NCBI GenBank assembly: GCA_900314995.1
Contig: OMXK01000006.1
Span: 24,068 to 88,067, forward strand
Reading direction: 5' to 3'
Length of the DNA stretch: 64,000 bases
DNA from: an uncultured Prevotella sp.
GTDB lineage: Bacteria; Bacteroidota; Bacteroidia; Bacteroidales; Bacteroidaceae
Shown here: positions 1 through 8,514 of the stretch, piece after piece
Layout of the letters: every line of letters begins with the position of its first letter
Numbering within the stretch: the first letter of the stretch is position 1
Program-made: the position numbers and the translations under genes
The notes under the pieces: model-generated
What the model saw: the letters and a program-made list of their open reading frames with translations, nothing else
Database searches by the model: none
Told to the model about the DNA's origin: nothing

Positions 1-1606
1 GCAAATTCTTGATTCCTTCTGCTTTCTGGCCTTTCAGACATTGGGCCAGTCCAAGGAACAGATAGCCATCACTATTGCTGGCATCCAGGTTAATACAGTC
101 TTGGGCTGTCAAGATAGCGTCGTCGTACTTCCCGACACGGATTTCTAGCGATGCCTTCTCTGCATAATAGAGTGTCTCTTGCGGATTCATCTGGATTGCA
201 CGGTTAATATCGTTGAGCGCCTGCTGATATAATCTGCCTTTGATATCGGTCTGATAACGAACATAATAGAAATTATCGTTAACAGTCGCCTGCATGAGTT
301 CTTCGTATTCATTCATGTCGCTAATGGCATCACGGTATTTACCAGCGTTGCTTCGTGCCTCTGCTCTTGCCCAGAGATAGGGGGCAGCCTCTTTTAAATA
401 TGGTTTAGAGAACATATTCAATGTGCTATCCAACAAAGCCAACATACTCGTGGTATCCTTCAGCATCTCCTTGCATTTGGCAGCACTATAGAATATTTCG
501 GCATTACGAAGGCTGGTGTTTGTCAGTTCATTAAAGATCTGGTAGGCTTCATCGTATTTCTTCTGGGCATAAAGGATATTAGCCTCAAGCTGACGATAAG
601 TTGGCTGCGAATTGATGCTATTGGCCGTTTGTATCTCAGACAGCGCCTTGTCCAAGCTCCACCCGGCATAAGGTTGGGCACTCTGATATATTTCCTTATT
701 ATAGATCATGCGGGCATAGCTGTAGTGAGCATCGTCTTTTTTGTTTGAAACATTGATTGCCTGTTCCATATCCTTTTCCGCAGCAGCGAATTTTCCGCCA
801 TTCACAGCTTGTATGGCACGAGCTGTATAGCCGTCGGGTTCACCAGGAAATTGGCGAATAAAATCTTCTATCAAGTTGATGTAACTTAAAGAGTCCATCT
901 GAGAAGCAGCCAGATAGAGGACAAGATTCGCTTCCTTTAAATCAGCGGGTAACTCCTTTTTAATCTGCGTCAGTTGTAATGTCGCATCATTATATGTCAG
1001 TCCCGTGATTTTGAGGTCATTCACAAAACGGGCGCTGATGGCGTAGCTCAAGGTGTCCTTGTCGGTTGCTGGTTGCTGCATCATTCCTAATACATCTCCA
1101 CTCTCGTTCATCAGAGGGCAGCTAACCATATTATCTGCAATACTCATGGACACAGTATAATAGGCATAATCATCAAAGATCGTTTCTGCCCGTTTGATTG
1201 AACCGGCTCTCAGTTCTTTGGTTTCATGATAGGGTAGGAGCCATGCCTGACTACCTACGGAACCTATGACGGAACTGACTGTCAGCGGTTGACATTTGCT
1301 GTTGTTAACACGAAACTTGACAACATCATACATGTCGTTTGCACCAAGTATACCAGTTACTTGAAACTCCTTTCCCTGCGAATCGATGATGACGGCTTTT
1401 GAGGCCCCTTTAAACGGCGAAAAAGAGCTTACGGCTTCTCCATTGGTTCCTGTAAAGAAACCATTTGTGCTGGCGATGAGTGAACCATCGGCAGAAAACG
1501 TCTTTAATGTGAAAACGGATTTAGAAGCATTCTTTACCCATCCTGGCTGAGCAAAGGCTGTAGTTGCCATAATCAGCAGGCAACCTATAATAGTCATTTT
1601 TTTCAT
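1..1606 (-). CDS. TPR protein with degenerate trypsin-like N-terminal domain (3' end outside window)
   Basis: The start codon at 1606 overlaps the recN stop as ATGA, so the two genes are translationally coupled. The visible part is about 535 residues and its C-terminus lies beyond position 1. It opens with a signal peptide (MKKMTIIGCLLIMATTAFAQ). Residues about 25-200 read like a DegP-type trypsin fold: GFFTGTNGEAVSSFSPFKGA where the histidine motif should be, MYDVVKFRV at the aspartate, and CPLMNESGDVLG where GNSGGPL is expected. Only the aspartate survives, so I infer an inactive protease domain. The rest is tetratricopeptide-like helical repeats (for example NDFYYVRYQ-type and LYYAEKASLEIRVGKYDDA). 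It is probably a periplasmic scaffold. Function unknown; fold assignment moderately sure. Confidence 0.75.
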   Translation of the reverse strand, partial: MKKMTIIGCLLIMATTAFAQPGWVKNASKSVFTLKTFSADGSLIASTNGFFTGTNGEAVSSFSPFKGASKAVIIDSQGKEFQVTGILGANDMYDVVKFRVNNSKCQPLTVSSVIGSVGSQAWLLPYHETKELRAGSIKRAETIFDDYAYYTVSMSIADNMVSCPLMNESGDVLGMMQQPATDKDTLSYAISARFVNDLKITGLTYNDATLQLTQIKKELPADLKEANLVLYLAASQMDSLSYINLIEDFIRQFPGEPDGYTARAIQAVNGGKFAAAEKDMEQAINVSNKKDDAHYSYARMIYNKEIYQSAQPYAGWSLDKALSEIQTANSINSQPTYRQLEANILYAQKKYDEAYQIFNELTNTSLRNAEIFYSAAKCKEMLKDTTSMLALLDSTLNMFSKPYLKEAAPYLWARAEARSNAGKYRDAISDMNEYEELMQATVNDNFYYVRYQTDIKGRLYQQALNDINRAIQMNPQETLYYAEKASLEIRVGKYDDAILTAQDCINLDASNSDGYLFLGLAQCLKGQKAEGIKNL

Positions 1607-3261
1607 AATCGTAAAAGTTGTTTCGCGTTTTGTATAGCAGCCTCCGACACTTCGCTACCACTAAGCATCTGGGCTATTTCTGTAATACGTTCCTCAGAAG
1701 ACAATTCCCTCAGTCGGCTCGTGGTACCCGTAGCGGTTTCTTCTTTCTCCACCTTATAGTGCGCTGTACCTAGGGCGGCAATTTGGGGAAGATGCGTGAT
1801 GCTGATGACCTGACGCTCATGATTGCCCATTTCCTTCATGATCTCTGCCATTTTCTCAGCAATCTTGCCGCTGACACCGGTATCGATTTCATCGAATATG
1901 ATGGTAGGCAACTTGACGGCACCACTTATCATGGCCTTTAGGGAAAGCATGACTCTGGCAACCTCACCGCCTGAAGCCACTTGTGAGATTGGCTGGAGTG
2001 GGGTGGAGGTGTTGGCGCTAAAGTAGAAAGAAATGGCATCCTGGCCTTTTTGGCTCAATGGTTCTTCAGACACTTGGATTTTAAAACGTACGTTTGGCAT
2101 GCCTAATTGCGTCAGTTTCTCCTGTATCTCTTTTTCAACTTGCTGGGCAGCATGTTTACGAAGCTTTGTCAGTTTGTCTGCATCTCCTTTTGCTTTGTCT
2201 CTCAAAAGATCAACTTTCTTTTGCAAGTCGGCCAACAGATCATCGCTTGACTCGATATGATTGAGTTTGCGCTTCAGCTCTTCGTGCTTGGCAATAAGTT
2301 CAGCGATGGACTCTACTTGGTATTTCTTCTCAAGATCATACAACTTGTCCAGGCGGTTATTGATAGCATCCAGTTCCGCAGGATCGAAATCTATACGTTC
2401 CAGTTGGGAATTAATTTCCTCAGACAAATCCTTTAACTCAATATAGCAACTATCTATACGCTGTACCAACTCCTGGGCAAATGGATAAACTCTTTCGATG
2501 GATTTCAAGGCCGATAGGGCAGAACGCATTGCATCAATCACGCCAGAGCCTTCTGCTGATAAGGCATTGTCTGCTTCATAGAAGGCTCCCTTGATCTCCT
2601 CAGAGTGAGTCATCGTTTCGCTTCTTTGCTCCAGATCTTCTTGTTCGTCTTCCTGAAGATTGGCCTGTGTCAATTCGTTACATTGAAACTGTAGGAAATC
2701 CAGATTCTGACGATTACGTTCAATCTCTTCTTTTAGGGTGTCAAGTGATTTCTTGGCATCATGGAATGAAGAGAACGACTGACGATAGCACTCAAGTTCC
2801 TTGGCATCATCAGCTATGATGTCAACAACGTTCAGCTGAAAATCCTGTTTGCTGATCAGCAGATTCTGATGCTGCGAATGAATGTCCACAAGTCTGTCGC
2901 CAAGATCTTTCATCATCGACAGCTGCACAGGCGTATCGTTGATAAAAGCCCTGCTTTTTCCGTTGGCAGTCAATTCTCGACGGATGATACAGTCATTCTC
3001 GTCATATTCGATATCATTATCCGAAAAGAAATCTTTCATATTATAGCGTGAAAGGTCGAAATGGGCTTCAATCACGCATTTGTCAGCTCCTTGCTTAATC
3101 GACTTTGAATCAGCACGTTGTCCTAATAATAGTCCAATTGCTCCAAGGATGATACTTTTACCTGCACCAGTTTCTCCTGTTATGACAGAAAAGCCTGAAT
3201 GCAAGTCAATATCCAATTCGTCAATAAGCGTGAAGTTTTTGATATAAAGGTGTTTAAGCAT
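1603..3261 (-). CDS. recN: DNA repair protein RecN
   Basis: This is an SMC-like ATPase acting in recombinational repair of double-strand breaks. The 552 residues match the family length. Walker A GETGAGKS lies at residues 29-36. A long coiled-coil middle follows (about 160-370). The C-terminal ABC half carries the signature ASGGEVARVML and Walker B FDEIDTGVSG. It sits one base after the DUF4835 gene and overlaps the next gene by 4 bp, so it belongs to the leftward dnaN-led operon. Confidence 0.96.
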   Translation of the reverse strand: MLKHLYIKNFTLIDELDIDLHSGFSVITGETGAGKSIILGAIGLLLGQRADSKSIKQGADKCVIEAHFDLSRYNMKDFFSDNDIEYDENDCIIRRELTANGKSRAFINDTPVQLSMMKDLGDRLVDIHSQHQNLLISKQDFQLNVVDIIADDAKELECYRQSFSSFHDAKKSLDTLKEEIERNRQNLDFLQFQCNELTQANLQEDEQEDLEQRSETMTHSEEIKGAFYEADNALSAEGSGVIDAMRSALSALKSIERVYPFAQELVQRIDSCYIELKDLSEEINSQLERIDFDPAELDAINNRLDKLYDLEKKYQVESIAELIAKHEELKRKLNHIESSDDLLADLQKKVDLLRDKAKGDADKLTKLRKHAAQQVEKEIQEKLTQLGMPNVRFKIQVSEEPLSQKGQDAISFYFSANTSTPLQPISQVASGGEVARVMLSLKAMISGAVKLPTIIFDEIDTGVSGKIAEKMAEIMKEMGNHERQVISITHLPQIAALGTAHYKVEKEETATGTTSRLRELSSEERITEIAQMLSGSEVSEAAIQNAKQLLRL

Positions 3262-3262
3262 A

Positions 3263-4192
3263 CTATAATTTAATATTTTCCCAGGCGCTGTTTTGAGAAG
3301 CGTTGATACTCATCAGAAGGTCAAAAATACGCTCTTTCTCCTTCTGGGTACCTTTACCTTTGTATATATTGATCAATTCGTCTTTTTTGTAATCAGTCCA
3401 TATCTGCGGCAAGAGACTTAACGGTTTGTTGTCATGCGCAACTTTCAAATTGTTCTCTAATGCCCCGGAAATCTCTGTTCTGCCACGTTCTGCATTGTTT
3501 GCCATTTCATCAAGCCCTTTACGGTAATAGTCGTATTGCAATTGACGTAACGGCTTCAAGGATTCGTCAAGATAGTCATTGATAATGGCAAAACGGTTTC
3601 TGCTATCTTCGAAGGATTTCCATCCGGGGAAGCCCAGATCTTGTGCATTATTCACAAGATACATACAGCGTTGAAGAATGTCAGTACCTCCCATCGGTGA
3701 AAAACTGTCCAGATTAATACCGATAATCAGATAGGCATAGTAAGCAAACAATGCGGTAAGCTGGTTATCAATGACCTCATCCGTAAAATTTAGTTGGTCA
3801 AATTGTGCAAATGCGAAGTGGAAGTTATCGTCCTTATTATTATATAAGGTGGTAGAGTAGGAGGTATTATATACTGGACGATTGGCCTGTATGAGTGCCG
3901 AACACTCAAAACGGTTCTCTTCACGAATGTACTTTGTGACAGTTATATTGAAAGTACATTGGATACGCTCGTTATTTTGGAATTGTAAGGGCGTCCATTG
4001 CTTTTCGTTTACAAACTGCTCTAGTGTTTGCTGCAGATTCTCGAATACACTAACGTCAGTACCTTGAATCTGACTGTGGTTGATGTTAATCTTTGCCTGG
4101 AGTTCTTGTGAATTCAGCGGAAGTGTCGATAAAAAGAATAAAGGTAATAAGACGATTATTCTCATATACATATATGTACATAACTGTTTCAT
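3263..4192 (-). CDS. DUF4835 protein, PorD-like type IX secretion component
   Basis: The protein has 309 residues with a signal peptide that probably begins at the internal methionine MRIIVLLPLFFLSTLPLNSQ. The mature start, with NINHSQIQGTDVSVFENLQ, is typical of the DUF4835 family. That family is annotated as PorD of the type IX secretion system in Bacteroidetes (established knowledge for the family, not tested here). It would act in the periplasm or at the outer membrane. It lies between the exonuclease and recN in one operon. The start at 4192 is the longest option; the methionine nine codons in also fits a signal peptide. Confidence 0.8.
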   Translation of the reverse strand: MKQLCTYMYMRIIVLLPLFFLSTLPLNSQELQAKININHSQIQGTDVSVFENLQQTLEQFVNEKQWTPLQFQNNERIQCTFNITVTKYIREENRFECSALIQANRPVYNTSYSTTLYNNKDDNFHFAFAQFDQLNFTDEVIDNQLTALFAYYAYLIIGINLDSFSPMGGTDILQRCMYLVNNAQDLGFPGWKSFEDSRNRFAIINDYLDESLKPLRQLQYDYYRKGLDEMANNAERGRTEISGALENNLKVAHDNKPLSLLPQIWTDYKKDELINIYKGKGTQKEKERIFDLLMSINASQNSAWENIKL

Positions 4193-4226
4193 CTTGTTAC
4201 CTTTTATTCCTTTATCAACATATCTC

Positions 4227-5081
4227 TTAAGCCATTTTCGACTCGCGTAAACGGATACGCGTCAAAACCTGCTTCGTGTTATAAGTAAAATCACCGGCCA
4301 GTATCCAACTATAATATCCCGGATCTATATGGAAGACGTCGGCTACAGGTATTCCTTTGTGCTTGCCAAAGTTGAAGACTTCTGTAAGCTGAGGATTGCC
4401 ATCCTTATCAAGTATGGGCTTGCCATATCGGTCTTTCTTTTCTCCCCAAACAATTCGCCCGGCAAAATCGATGTTATTGTTGGTTTTCGAAAAACTGGCA
4501 AGTTCGTCCATGTCATTATTAAGGACCTTGTTCTCGTCTTCATTGGCTCCAGGAGCATACATATCCAATTCTCCCATAAGTACGCGATAAGTTGCCTCTG
4601 TATCCTGGTCTGCACGATGTGCCTCAAAATCTTCTTCCATTTTGCGACCACAGTAGAATTTGTAGGCAGCAGCAAGATTACGACGCTCCATCTTATGGAA
4701 AATGGTCTGAGCATCAATCAGGCGACATTTGGTAAAATCAAAGTCGATACCTGCACGCAGGAATTCCTCTGCAAGTAAGGGTATGTCAAAGTGATTTGAG
4801 TTAAATCCTGCAAAATCAGATCCTACAAACATATCTGCCAGACTCTGGGCTATTTGCTTAAAAGTCGGTTTGTCTTTAACATCATCATTACTGATTCCTG
4901 TAAGCGCAATAACCTCTTCTGGAATAGGTTTCTCGGGATTGATCAGTTCATTTCCCCGTTCTTCCTTTCCGTTGGGATGTACTTTAATATAGGATATCTG
5001 TATGATGCGATCTTTCACAAGATCAAGACCTGTAGTTTCCAGATCAAAGATAACCAGCGGTTTTGTCAGATTCAGTTTCAT
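4227..5081 (-). CDS. DnaQ-like 3'-5' exonuclease with ExoX-like C-terminal domain
   Basis: A 284-residue DEDDh exonuclease related to the proofreading epsilon subunit of DNA polymerase III. Motif I is FDLETTGLD (Asp13, Glu15), motif II lies around FAGFNSNHFDIPLL, and motif III is HRADQDTEATYRVL with the catalytic His and Asp. The last about 70 residues (FNFGKHKGIPVADVFHIDPG and following) form the small GKH/GKY domain found at the C-terminus of ExoX-type proteins. It starts 3 bp after dnaN, so proofreading or repair together with the sliding clamp is the likely setting. Confidence 0.9.
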   Translation of the reverse strand: MKLNLTKPLVIFDLETTGLDLVKDRIIQISYIKVHPNGKEERGNELINPEKPIPEEVIALTGISNDDVKDKPTFKQIAQSLADMFVGSDFAGFNSNHFDIPLLAEEFLRAGIDFDFTKCRLIDAQTIFHKMERRNLAAAYKFYCGRKMEEDFEAHRADQDTEATYRVLMGELDMYAPGANEDENKVLNNDMDELASFSKTNNNIDFAGRIVWGEKKDRYGKPILDKDGNPQLTEVFNFGKHKGIPVADVFHIDPGYYSWILAGDFTYNTKQVLTRIRLRESKMA

Positions 5082-5084
5082 CGC

Positions 5085-6209
5085 TTAATCATTAATCAAC
5101 ATTGGCATCATAAGCATAAGGATATCCTGATTGTCAGGCTGTTCGGAAGGTAGTACCAATCCTGCACGGCTGGGGTCAGCAAGTTGGATAATAACTTCGG
5201 GACAATCAAAATTACTCAGTATTTCAATAAATGAAGAGCCTTTGAAACCAATAGACATGGGGTGGCCATTATATTCGCAAGTCATACGTTCTGTAGCGGT
5301 CTTAGAGAAATCATAGTCTTCTGCATCAAGCTGGAGTGTAGATCCCTCCACGTGGAAACGGATAAGGTTGCTTGAGTCATTGGCGAAAGGCTGAACGCGA
5401 CGGAGGGCAGCTAATAAGCCAAGACGGTCTACACGCAATTCATTAGGATTGTTCTGTGGAATAACACTATTGTAATTGGGGTAGCGACCTTCAATTAGCC
5501 TACATTGAATAGTACCGTCACCGTAATTGATTTCTGCATTTCTCTCGTCGAACTTGATGGTGACGTCTCCACCGTCTTTGCCTAACATGTTACGAAGAAG
5601 ATTCGCGGGCTTCTTGGGGAGAATGAATGCTGCTGGTTGTTCACTCTTGACGGAATAGACTTTATTGCGTACCAACTTATGTCCGTCACTGGCTACAACG
5701 GCAAGACAGTCTGGTGTCAAATCAAAATAGATACCATTCATCACGGGGCGCAATTCGTCTTGTGCAGTAGCAAAGATTGAACGATTGATGTTTTCTGCAA
5801 GCACAAGATTTGGAATGGTAATGGTATTTGCATAGCCACTCAATGGCTGAGCCATGGGGAATTCATCAGCATTATCAATAGGAAGACAGAACAGACCATT
5901 CTGGTAACTGATCTTTGTTAGATTCTGCTCCAAATTGACGTCAAATGTTATGGGTTGCTCAGAAAAGCCTTTTACTGCCTCTAACAGATCATGATTCCCG
6001 ATGGCAAAACGGCAATTGCCATCACTTTCATTTAATTCCATTTGTGTTTTCATCATGTTCTCACTATCAGAAGCTGTAAGATACAGAACATTCTCATTGA
6101 TTTCAAACACAAAGTCACCAAGAATCGGTAGGGCATTCTTGCTGTTAATAACTCTCGAGAGAGCAGAGAGCTTAGAGCTCAATGCGGTACTGGATAATGT
6201 AAATCGCAT
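5085..6209 (-). CDS. dnaN: DNA polymerase III beta subunit (sliding clamp)
   Basis: The ring-shaped processivity clamp for DNA polymerase. I chose the start at 6209 (MRFTLSSTALSSKLSALSRV), giving 374 residues, the usual length. An upstream in-frame methionine would add 26 residues rich in Phe and Cys that overlap the promoter at 6257-6288. Three clamp repeats are visible, and the protein ends in VLPSEQPDNQDILMLMMPML, the conserved C-terminal signature. It is the first gene of the leftward exonuclease/porD-like/recN operon. Confidence 0.97.
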   Translation of the reverse strand: MRFTLSSTALSSKLSALSRVINSKNALPILGDFVFEINENVLYLTASDSENMMKTQMELNESDGNCRFAIGNHDLLEAVKGFSEQPITFDVNLEQNLTKISYQNGLFCLPIDNADEFPMAQPLSGYANTITIPNLVLAENINRSIFATAQDELRPVMNGIYFDLTPDCLAVVASDGHKLVRNKVYSVKSEQPAAFILPKKPANLLRNMLGKDGGDVTIKFDERNAEINYGDGTIQCRLIEGRYPNYNSVIPQNNPNELRVDRLGLLAALRRVQPFANDSSNLIRFHVEGSTLQLDAEDYDFSKTATERMTCEYNGHPMSIGFKGSSFIEILSNFDCPEVIIQLADPSRAGLVLPSEQPDNQDILMLMMPMLIND

Positions 6210-6256
6210 AGTTTTATAGTTTTCTATTATTTGAATACATATTTTATAATTGAGGA

Positions 6257-6288
6257 CAAAATTACAAAAAAACGTTGTAATGAACAAA
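6257..6288 (-). promoter_or_regulatory. Promoter of dnaN operon
   Basis: On the minus strand TTTG (6288-6285) is followed after exactly 20 bp by TAATTTTG (6264-6257), matching the Bacteroidetes consensus TTTG-N19/20-TAnnTTTG. It lies about 50 bp upstream of the chosen dnaN start. Confidence 0.8.
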
Positions 6289-6377
6289 ATATTCGAGAAA
6301 AAATTGCGCTATTCAAACTATTTTTAGTAATTTCGCCACGTGAAAACGTAAAAATAACAAATAAAAACAATTAAGTA

Positions 6378-6776
6378 ATGGAATTAACAGGTAGAATAAT
6401 TGCAGTTTTGCCGGCGCAAAGTGGTGTGTCGGCCCGTACAGGAAACAATTGGATGTCTCAGGACTATGTGATAGAAGTTCCAGGACAATTTCCTCGTAAA
6501 TGCCTTTTTCGCATTTTTGGCGAAGACCGTATTAAACAGTTTGCCATCCAACAGGGCGAAGATCTGACAGTTCAATTTGATATTGATGCTCATGAATTCA
6601 ATGGCAGATGGTTTAACGATATTCGTGCTTACAATGTCATTCGTGGCCAGGTTCAGCAACAGCAGCCAGCAGTTGGTTCTCCGGTCGTGAATCAGAATGT
6701 TGGTGGAGCTACATCTCCATTCCCGCCGGCACAAGAGCCTTCTTCAGATGGTGCAGCTGACGATCTGCCTTTCTAA
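6378..6776 (+). CDS. DUF3127 domain protein
   Basis: A 132-residue protein. Residues 1-95 (MELTGRIIAVLPAQSGVS, then a Trp-rich core with WMSQDYVIEVPGQFPRKCLF and NGRWFNDIRAYNV) match the DUF3127 family, which has an OB-like fold resembling single-strand binding proteins. The tail is Gln/Pro-rich and acidic and ends DDLPF, exactly the SSB-type C-terminal tip that recruits repair partners. I infer a nucleic-acid-binding role. It is divergent from dnaN and followed by a clear terminator. Confidence 0.85.
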   Translation: MELTGRIIAVLPAQSGVSARTGNNWMSQDYVIEVPGQFPRKCLFRIFGEDRIKQFAIQQGEDLTVQFDIDAHEFNGRWFNDIRAYNVIRGQVQQQQPAVGSPVVNQNVGGATSPFPPAQEPSSDGAADDLPF

Positions 6777-6789
6777 ATGTCAAAATTAT

Positions 6790-6817
6790 AATCCTCCCGA
6801 AAATAGTAGGGAGGATT
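6790..6817 (+). terminator. Terminator after DUF3127 gene
   Basis: A perfect 9-bp stem, AATCCTCCC paired with GGGAGGATT, encloses a 10-nt loop and is followed by a T-rich stretch. Confidence 0.8.
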
Positions 6818-6901
6818 TATTCTGATTTTCTTTATTTATCATAATGCCGATTCTAATAAAAAGTATCATAGGATGTGTACACATGATATTTAATGTCCAT
6901 C

Positions 6902-7669
6902 TTAGAAAATATCTCTATCTTCTAATACCTTAAATTTATTTCTGAAATTAAGCAATTTATCAATATCAATAAACTGAGTAATTGACGATTCTGTATTTGA
7001 AGAACAAATGTCTAGTGTTTTTCCAATTGGACTAACAATCATACTTGAACCTCTATAATGAGAATAATGATCATCACCAACACGATTACAGCCAATAAGA
7101 TATGCCTGATTCTCGATAGCTCTGGCATGTGTTAGAATGTGCCAAGCATTCTGACGACTTTCGGGCCAATTGGCTACACAGATAATGGCATCAAATTGGA
7201 GACTGTCAGAATATCTGCTCCAAACAGGAAATCTTAAATCGTAACAAGTCAATAAGAGAAATCTTATACCACAATATGAAACTATTGTATGATCCTCACC
7301 TGCTTGATAATATGTATCTTCATGGCCATATCTAAACAAATGGTGTTTATCATAATATGAAAAGGTCCCATTCTTTCCATCTATAAAATAATGTCTGTTC
7401 CTGAATGAATTGTCAGAAGTCTTAACAGCCAAACTTCCGCAGATGGCACATGCCTTTTTCTTTGCTGTGTCCTTCATCCATTTTAGGGAAATGCTTTCTT
7501 CTTCATTTTCTGCGATATCAAATGGTTCTGTCGCAAATCCAGTAGACCACATCTCGGGTAATACATAAAGATCACTATTGGCTGCATGGCTCATAAGGGA
7601 TTCTGCATGGTTGATGTTGGCTATAGGATTCCCCCACTCTATATCTAACTGTAAAACTGTTACTTTCAT
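6902..7669 (-). CDS. Nitrilase/omega-amidase family hydrolase
   Basis: A C-N hydrolase of 255 residues from the start at 7669 (MKVTVLQLDIEWGNP). The longer frame would run back into trmN6. The Glu-Lys-Cys triad is visible: LPEMWSTGF (Glu), YDKHHLF (Lys) and LLTCYDLRFP (Cys). The closest recognisable group is the YafV-like omega-amidases that deaminate alpha-ketoglutaramate in methionine salvage, but the substrate cannot be read from sequence. It follows trmN6 by 16 bp and is probably co-transcribed with it. Confidence 0.85.
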   Translation of the reverse strand: MKVTVLQLDIEWGNPIANINHAESLMSHAANSDLYVLPEMWSTGFATEPFDIAENEEESISLKWMKDTAKKKACAICGSLAVKTSDNSFRNRHYFIDGKNGTFSYYDKHHLFRYGHEDTYYQAGEDHTIVSYCGIRFLLLTCYDLRFPVWSRYSDSLQFDAIICVANWPESRQNAWHILTHARAIENQAYLIGCNRVGDDHYSHYRGSSMIVSPIGKTLDICSSNTESSITQFIDIDKLLNFRNKFKVLEDRDIF

Positions 7670-7685
7670 ATTTTGATGTAAAAAA

Positions 7686-8396
7686 TTATCGTATATAGAA
7701 ATCGTAAGTAAGTTCTTTGTACCAATCACTCCTAATTCCTGGATTAATTTCAATCACTTCGCACGTATTAACAGATTCTGATACAGGAAGTTTTCTTAAT
7801 TCTATTAAGCATCTCTTTGGTTTCTTGACGAGTGTTGTTTTAACACGGCATAAGCGCGACAAGTAAAAGCCTCCCATAAGTGCTTCTGACTCAAAATTTG
7901 ATTGACTTTCAATAGGGATAATAACAGAAAAACGACCATTTGCTGAGAGATGCTTGTAAGCAGAAGATATAAGGTCATGATAGCTCAGAGAAATCGTATG
8001 TCGTGCTACTGCCCGTTGCTTATCAGGGCAAATCAAATCACCTGTAAAAAAAGGCGGATTACAGATAACAGAATCAAAAGTGTCATTTTCATAAAAGTGA
8101 CAGATGTCGGCTTCATAAATACTGATTCTATCGGCAAAAGGTGATGCCGTCACATTGTCTCTTGCTTGAGCAACAGCAGCAGGATCAATGTCAATACCAA
8201 CGATTGAAGCATTCGGATAACGCTGAGCCATCATCAGGGCAATCAAACCAGTGCCAGTTCCTATATCAAGTATTCGACTAGGTTCCTGAGGAGCCTGAGC
8301 CCATGCACCAAGAAGTGTACCATCTGTACCCACCTTCATGGCACATTTGTCCTGATGAACGGTAAATCTCTTAAATTTGAAATATTCGTTTGCCAT
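7686..8396 (-). CDS. trmN6: tRNA1(Val) (adenine(37)-N6)-methyltransferase
   Basis: A class I SAM methyltransferase of 236 residues (YfiC type). Features are FTVHQDKCAMKVGTDG near the N-terminus, the SAM-binding loop DIGTGTGLIALM, the acidic loop VGIDIDP, and the N6-adenine catalytic motif NPPFF. The family modifies A37 of tRNA-Val. It is divergent from lon across a repeat-filled intergenic region. Confidence 0.88.
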   Translation of the reverse strand: MANEYFKFKRFTVHQDKCAMKVGTDGTLLGAWAQAPQEPSRILDIGTGTGLIALMMAQRYPNASIVGIDIDPAAVAQARDNVTASPFADRISIYEADICHFYENDTFDSVICNPPFFTGDLICPDKQRAVARHTISLSYHDLISSAYKHLSANGRFSVIIPIESQSNFESEALMGGFYLSRLCRVKTTLVKKPKRCLIELRKLPVSESVNTCEVIEINPGIRSDWYKELTYDFYIR

Positions 8397-8404
8397 TTTC
8401 GCTG

Positions 8405-8412
8405 CAAAGATA
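8405..8412 (-). promoter_or_regulatory. -7 box of trmN6 promoter
   Basis: Minus-strand TATCTTTG lies 9 bp upstream of the trmN6 start. The -33 position falls in the TTAATTC repeat rather than in a TTTG element. Confidence 0.55.
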
Positions 8413-8422
8413 CTAATATTTT

Positions 8423-8457
8423 TTAATTCTTAATTCTTAATTCTTAATTCTTAATTA
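8423..8457 (+). repeat. TTAATTC tandem repeat between divergent promoters
   Basis: Four perfect tandem copies of the 7-bp unit TTAATTC (8423-8450) plus a partial fifth. They fill the space between the trmN6 and lon -7 boxes and replace the -33 element of both. Confidence 0.9.
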
Positions 8458-8464
8458 ATATTAG

Positions 8465-8472
8465 TACCTTTG
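8465..8472 (+). promoter_or_regulatory. -7 box of lon promoter
   Basis: TACCTTTG matches TAnnTTTG, 42 bp upstream of the lon start. No TTTG lies at -33; the tandem TTAATTC repeat occupies that place. Confidence 0.65.
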
Positions 8473-8514
8473 CACTCAAAATAGTAAAAAGAAACATTGT
8501 ATTAAGATAAAAAC

